64,000 nt of DNA from NCBI RefSeq assembly GCF_021021435.1, contig NZ_JAINWI010000004.1, forward strand, positions 62,001-126,000, written 5' to 3'. Shown here piece after piece: positions 60,255-64,000 of the stretch. Under the pieces are notes generated by a model that saw only the letters and a list, made by a program, of their open reading frames with translations, had not been told where the DNA came from and did not search any database. Within the stretch, counting starts at the first letter, position 1. Each line of letters starts with the position of its first letter. The translations under genes were made by a program, and so were the position numbers. This DNA comes from Seohaeicola saemankumensis. GTDB lineage: Bacteria; Pseudomonadota; Alphaproteobacteria; Rhodobacterales; Rhodobacteraceae.

Positions 60255-61049
60255 ATGATACTGAGAAAGATTGCGATTGCCGCAGTTGCCGCCCTGTCAC
60301 TTTCGGGCGGGGCAGGCCTTGCCGCGGGCGCTGGCGGCCATGTCGAGAAAGTCGATTTCTCGTTCAAAGGGCCGTTTGGCGCTTATGATCAGAATCAGCT
60401 GCAGCGCGGGCTTCAGGTTTACACTGAGGTCTGTGCAGCTTGCCACGGATTGCGCTATGTCCCACTTCGGACACTGGCGGACGAGGGCGGACCGAACATG
60501 CCCGAAGATCAGGTGCGCGCGTACGCCAACCAGTTCGAGATTTTCGACGCTGAACTGGACGATTTCCGCGCGCGTGTGGAAACCGACCATTTCCCGATGT
60601 CGAACCTTTCGAATGCGCCGGACCTGTCACTGATGGCCAAGGCACGGGCCGGTTTCAGCGGCCCCTACGGTAGCGGCATCAACCAGTTGATTAACGGTAT
60701 TGGCGGACCCGAGTATATCTACTCGCTGCTGCTGGGATTCACCGGTGAGGAAAAGACTGAAGCAGGTGTGACCCTTTACGAGAACACGGCCTATCCGGGT
60801 CAGTGGCTTGCTATGGGGCCGGTCCTGTTCGAAGACCAGCTTGAATTCGCGGATGGCTCCAGCAACTCGATGGAAGCCGTGGCAGAAGATGTTGCCGCGT
60901 TCCTGATGTGGACTGCAGAACCCAAGATGATGGCCCGCAAACAGACTGGACTGGTTGCTGTTCTCTTCCTTTCAGTGCTGACTGTGCTGCTTTATCTGAC
61001 AAACAAACGGATCTGGATGCCTGTGAAGCGCAAAGAAAAGAACGCCTGA
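60255..61049 (+). CDS. petC: Cytochrome c1 of the bc1 complex
   Basis: A 264-residue heme c subunit that passes electrons from the Rieske protein to cytochrome c. It has a cleavable Sec signal ([20 protein letters not shown], cut after LAAG). The heme motif is [20 protein letters not shown] with an acidic DEGG/PEDQ region. The axial methionine is probably in [11 protein letters not shown], and the C-terminal membrane anchor is about residues 235-252 ([18 protein letters not shown]). The ATG at 60255 is 13 nt after petB. A strong terminator ends the operon. Confidence 0.96.
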   Translation: MILRKIAIAAVAALSLSGGAGLAAGAGGHVEKVDFSFKGPFGAYDQNQLQRGLQVYTEVCAACHGLRYVPLRTLADEGGPNMPEDQVRAYANQFEIFDAELDDFRARVETDHFPMSNLSNAPDLSLMAKARAGFSGPYGSGINQLINGIGGPEYIYSLLLGFTGEEKTEAGVTLYENTAYPGQWLAMGPVLFEDQLEFADGSSNSMEAVAEDVAAFLMWTAEPKMMARKQTGLVAVLFLSVLTVLLYLTNKRIWMPVKRKEKNA

Positions 61050-61070
61050 TCAGTTCTTTCAAAACCAAAA

Positions 61071-61098
61071 AAACCCCGCCTTGTGCGGGGTTTTTCTT
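61071..61098 (+). terminator. Terminator of petABC
   Basis: AAACCCCGC (61071-61079) pairs with GCGGGGTTT (61085-61093), loop CTTGT, followed by TTCTTTT. The A-run before the stem would also give T residues on the minus strand, so it may end thiBPQ as well. Confidence 0.92.
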
Positions 61099-61122
61099 TT
61101 GCTGACGCTTTTGTCTAAGAGA

Positions 61123-61821
61123 TTACCCACCGCCCAGATAGTCCGCCAGTGCAGGCGGTGGGTTGTTCAGAAGCGGTCCTGTCTCTTGCGGGGCAAACGC
61201 CTGACCTTCAGACACCAGAACCGTCAACGGCGCGATACGACGCGCATCCGTCGGATCATGGCTGACCATCAACAGGGTCGCGCCAGTTTCACCGGCAAGT
61301 CCAGCGACCAGATCCAGCATCTCTGACTTGAGGGCTGGACCCAGCGCCGCAAAAGGCTCGTCCAGCAGAATCAGGGGGCATCGCTGCACCATCACACGCG
61401 CCAGCGCCACACGCCCCTGCTGCCCACCCGAAAGCGTCCCAGGCTTGCGCCCCTCCATACCGTCCAGTCCCACACGCCTTACTGCTTCGGCAACGCGGTT
61501 CTGATCCTCGGCAGTCAGGCGCAGATCGGGGCGGATACCCAATCCGATGTTCTGGGCGACTGTCAGATGCGGAAAAAGGTTGTTGTCCTGAAACAGCATT
61601 GCAACGGGCCGTTGTGCGGGCGGCAATCCGGTGATGTCGCGCTGCTCCCATATGATGCGCCCCGCGACCGGTGGAAAGAATCCCGCGATCACATTCAGTA
61701 AAGTTGATTTTCCGGCACCGGATGGGCCAATGACGGCCACGATCGAACCCGCCGGAATCGCAAAATCCGCTTGTAACCGAAAGTCGTCCTGCCGGATATC
61801 AAGCGCTTCAAGCCTCAACAT
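61123..61821 (-). CDS. thiQ: Thiamine ABC transporter ATPase
   Basis: A 232-residue nucleotide-binding subunit of the thiamine/thiamine-diphosphate importer. It shows Walker A IGPSGAGKST, Q-loop MLFQDNNLFPHLT, signature LSGGQQGRVALARVM, Walker B LILLDEPFAALG and switch histidine MVSHDPTDA. The D-loop, normally SALD/AALD, reads AALG, so the conserved aspartate is glycine. The start overlaps the thiP end by 14 nt. The short ThiQ-type length (about 230) and gene order support the assignment. Confidence 0.92.
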   Translation of the reverse strand: MLRLEALDIRQDDFRLQADFAIPAGSIVAVIGPSGAGKSTLLNVIAGFFPPVAGRIIWEQRDITGLPPAQRPVAMLFQDNNLFPHLTVAQNIGLGIRPDLRLTAEDQNRVAEAVRRVGLDGMEGRKPGTLSGGQQGRVALARVMVQRCPLILLDEPFAALGPALKSEMLDLVAGLAGETGATLLMVSHDPTDARRIAPLTVLVSEGQAFAPQETGPLLNNPPPALADYLGGG

Positions 61822-63373
61822 CGCGGCGGCCTCCCCGATCAAAAGTCCAGAACAGAAACAGGCTGATGGCCAGTAGAAGCAGACCGGCACCTGCTGCGGT
61901 ATCCATCCGGTAAGCCCCCATCAACCGCAGGATTTCCAACGGCAATGTGGCCCGCTCTGGGTCCGCGAAAAGTGCGATTACCCCCAGATCCCCCATAGAC
62001 AGAGCCGCCGCAAGTCCCGCTGAAAAACCCAACGGACGGCGCAAACGGGGCAAGACCAGCAAACGCAGGCGCGATAGGCCTGACATTCCCAGACTATCCG
62101 CGAGCGGTCCATAGTCACGGACAATATCCCGAAGTGCAGGCACCAGAACACGCAGGGCAAAGGGAAGGGCGGCCAAGGCGTTCACCAAAGACGTCAATAC
62201 AAATGCCCAGCGTGCTGGATCGCTGAACGGATTAATCAGCAGGAAAAGGCCCGTGCCGATTACCAAGGGCGAGACTGCGACACCTATAAGGGCAATCGCC
62301 TCGGTCCTGTGGCGGGCAAGTGCCAGATAGGCCAGACAAAGCGCCAATATGATCGCAAACAAGGTAGATGACAGCGCCATGACGACGGACACGATAGCGG
62401 CGCGCCAGACCTGAACGGGCAAGTCCAACAGACCCGGAAGGCCGCGCCAGATAACAGCGGCGAGGGGGATTAACAGGAACAGCGCCGCACACACAAGCGC
62501 CAAGGCATCCAGAATGCGCAAGTGCCAAACCTCGGCCTCCCAACGGCGGAAGGGTCGGTCCAATCCACGTCCGAATCCGTTGATATGACCAAACCTGAAG
62601 GCCAGCAAAGCCGCGACAGTGACAACCGCCATCTGGATGACCGCCAATACCGCCGCGCGTCCGAGATCAAAGTCGAATCGAAAAGCCTGATAGATCGCAA
62701 GTTCCACCGTCGTCGCACGTGGACCGCCGCCCAGCGTCAAGGCGACCGCAAAGCTGCTGAGGCAGATGGCAAAGATCACCATCGCAGCCCCCGGCAATGT
62801 CGTCCGTAACATCGGCATTTCCAACTGGCGAAACACGTCTGAAGGCCCAAATCCAAGGCTTGCCGCAAGACGGAACCGTTCGGACGGTATGCCTTGCCAG
62901 CCTTGCAGCAGAAAACGTGTCGCAAGTGGCAGGTTAAAAAATACATGCGCCAGCACAACGCCGTGCAACCCATAGATCTGGACAGGTGGAAGACCGATCC
63001 CGCCTAGCGCCTGATTGACGATACCGGCACGACCGAAAACAGCCAGAAGGCCAAGCACGGCGACGATGACAGGCAGTATGAAAGGTGCGCCCATCAGCGT
63101 GACCAGAAGCCCGCGCCCGCGAAACCTTCGCCGCGCCAGCGCACGCGCCACCGGAACGGCCAGCACAACGCTGAAGAGGGCCGATAACAGCGCCTGAAGC
63201 ACGGTAAAGCGCAAGGCGGCCCAGTCCGATGGTCCGGGCATGCTGCCGCCTCCCGCACGCCAGAACACAGCCAGCAAGGGCAGCAGGACAACACTTGCAA
63301 CAAGTGCCGCCGCCACCCATCCCGGCCAATGGCCCGAGTGACGCAAGCCTAGCGGGACAGCGCGCGCAGCCAT
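61808..63373 (-). CDS. thiP: Thiamine ABC transporter permease
   Basis: A 521-residue fused double permease with about twelve helices. Each half carries an EAA-type loop: SLGFGPSDVFRQLEMPMLR in the first and SLGMSGLSRLRLLVLPRLRR in the second. The GPRATTVELAIYQAFRFDFD loop is typical of ThiP. It overlaps thiB by 25 nt upstream and thiQ by 14 nt downstream, so all three are one tightly packed operon. Fe(III) permeases of the FbpB type are the nearest alternative, but the ThiQ-type partner favours thiamine. Confidence 0.93.
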   Translation of the reverse strand: MAARAVPLGLRHSGHWPGWVAAALVASVVLLPLLAVFWRAGGGSMPGPSDWAALRFTVLQALLSALFSVVLAVPVARALARRRFRGRGLLVTLMGAPFILPVIVAVLGLLAVFGRAGIVNQALGGIGLPPVQIYGLHGVVLAHVFFNLPLATRFLLQGWQGIPSERFRLAASLGFGPSDVFRQLEMPMLRTTLPGAAMVIFAICLSSFAVALTLGGGPRATTVELAIYQAFRFDFDLGRAAVLAVIQMAVVTVAALLAFRFGHINGFGRGLDRPFRRWEAEVWHLRILDALALVCAALFLLIPLAAVIWRGLPGLLDLPVQVWRAAIVSVVMALSSTLFAIILALCLAYLALARHRTEAIALIGVAVSPLVIGTGLFLLINPFSDPARWAFVLTSLVNALAALPFALRVLVPALRDIVRDYGPLADSLGMSGLSRLRLLVLPRLRRPLGFSAGLAAALSMGDLGVIALFADPERATLPLEILRLMGAYRMDTAAGAGLLLLAISLFLFWTFDRGGRRDVEA

Positions 63374-64000
63374 TCGTCCAATGCCAGATCCCGCAGCGCC
63401 CCGGCTTGGTCTATCGGTGCAAGAATGGCCGTTTCAGGCTGGATCAGGGTCGAAAACCCGTCCGGCAAACCTCCATCGGGTAGCACCACGGGATACATCC
63501 AGTTTGTCGTCGGGATCACGGACTGGAAGGCATCGCCGAGCATGAAGCGCAGGAACTGATCAGCCAGTTCAGGCTGATCGGTGGCCGCCAGTTTACCCGC
63601 AACCTCTATCTGCATGTAGTGGCCTTCCGAGAACGGCAACGCGACCTTGCTGTCGTCCTCTTCGGCGATCAGATGATAGGCGGGCGAGGTCGTGTAGGAC
63701 AGAACAAGATCGGCCTCGCCTTCCAGAAACAGCCCATAGGCTTCGGACCAACCGGGTGTGACCGTCACGATATTGTCGGCCAGTGCTGCCCAGATTTCTT
63801 CGGCCTCGTCCCCGAAAACGGACTTGACCCACATCAGCAACCCCAAACCAGGGGTAGATGACCTTGGGTCCTGAATGACGATTTTCTGCTCGCTTTCCGC
63901 CAGTTCGCGAAAGCTGGTCGAATGGGCTTCGCCGCGATTGCCGACAAACGCGAAATAACCCCAGTCATAGGGCAGAAACAGCGGGTCGTTCCATTCCAGT
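63349..64000 (-). CDS. thiB: Thiamine-binding periplasmic protein, C-terminal part
   Basis: The reading frame is open to the window edge, so about 216 residues of the C-terminal part are seen and the signal peptide lies outside. Recognisable ThiB features are PYDWGYFAFVGN, the ligand-loop VIQDPRSSTPGLGLLMWVKSVFGD block (about 50 residues from the left end) and PTTNWMYPVVLPDGGLPDGF. It delivers thiamine, TMP or TPP to ThiPQ. A TPP riboswitch would be expected ahead of it, beyond the window. Confidence 0.92.
   Translation of the reverse strand, partial: LEWNDPLFLPYDWGYFAFVGNRGEAHSTSFRELAESEQKIVIQDPRSSTPGLGLLMWVKSVFGDEAEEIWAALADNIVTVTPGWSEAYGLFLEGEADLVLSYTTSPAYHLIAEEDDSKVALPFSEGHYMQIEVAGKLAATDQPELADQFLRFMLGDAFQSVIPTTNWMYPVVLPDGGLPDGFSTLIQPETAILAPIDQAGALRDLALDEWLRALSR

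Noticed and set aside
1-64000. CRISPR arrays, insertion sequences, prophage or plasmid functions
   Set aside because: No regularly spaced repeats, transposase, integrase or replication genes were found on either strand.

Overview
The window looks like chromosomal DNA of a marine alphaproteobacterium of the Rhodobacterales (Roseobacter group). The basis is the GC-rich coding bias, the fbcFBC-type petABC operon, the tpa/tauR/xsc taurine genes, a SoeABC sulfite dehydrogenase, the glcDEF order, and several small protein families typical of that order (DUF1523, DUF1285, DUF599). Genus assignment from sequence alone is not possible. No phage, insertion sequence, CRISPR array or replication origin was seen. 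Coding density is very high, and most neighbouring same-strand genes overlap by ATGA or lie within about 20 nt.

Layout. 1-4424: end of an MFS carrier, methionine aminopeptidase (minus), then a CinA-like/GNAT/AhpD-like/OmpA-domain run. 4487-21001: a complete taurine dissimilation locus. tauABC with a glycerate kinase read leftward; tpa, tauR, xsc, pta, ackA, soeA, a 50-residue membrane peptide, soeB and soeC read rightward. Paired direct repeats of the form CTGGnCYTAN precede tpa, xsc and (inverted) tauR, and are probably TauR operators. Taurine is imported, deaminated to sulfoacetaldehyde and cleaved to acetyl phosphate plus sulfite. Acetyl phosphate goes to acetyl-CoA or to acetate plus ATP, and sulfite is oxidised to sulfate at the membrane.

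21002-33450: small membrane proteins, a cupin and P1-family peptidase pair, an arylformamidase-like hydrolase, succinate-semialdehyde dehydrogenase, a YqaA protein, a small heat-shock protein whose leader folds like a ROSE RNA thermometer, a trypsin-like protease, and the glcD-glcE-orf-glcF glycolate oxidase operon. 33455-40144: a minus-strand operon of MoxR ATPase, DUF58, DUF4159/BatA-like and a large membrane protein.

40754-54163 is the most unusual part. It has a flippase-like protein, a sulfatase-fold membrane enzyme, a CDP-alcohol phosphatidyltransferase, a cytochrome b561, an OpgH-like glycosyltransferase, and a six-gene operon. That operon encodes GTP cyclohydrolase II, a BchC-like dehydrogenase, a 6-pyruvoyltetrahydropterin-synthase homologue lacking its catalytic cysteine, a methyltransferase, a stand-alone RibD reductase domain and an EEP-fold phosphatase. 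An FkbM methyltransferase, a CysQ-like phosphatase and a GT4 glycosyltransferase follow. I know of no described pathway with this set. 54325-64000 is housekeeping: tRNA-Lys, dapF, mtaB, a GST, a porin-like barrel, petABC, and the thiamine transporter thiBPQ, with thiB cut by the window edge.
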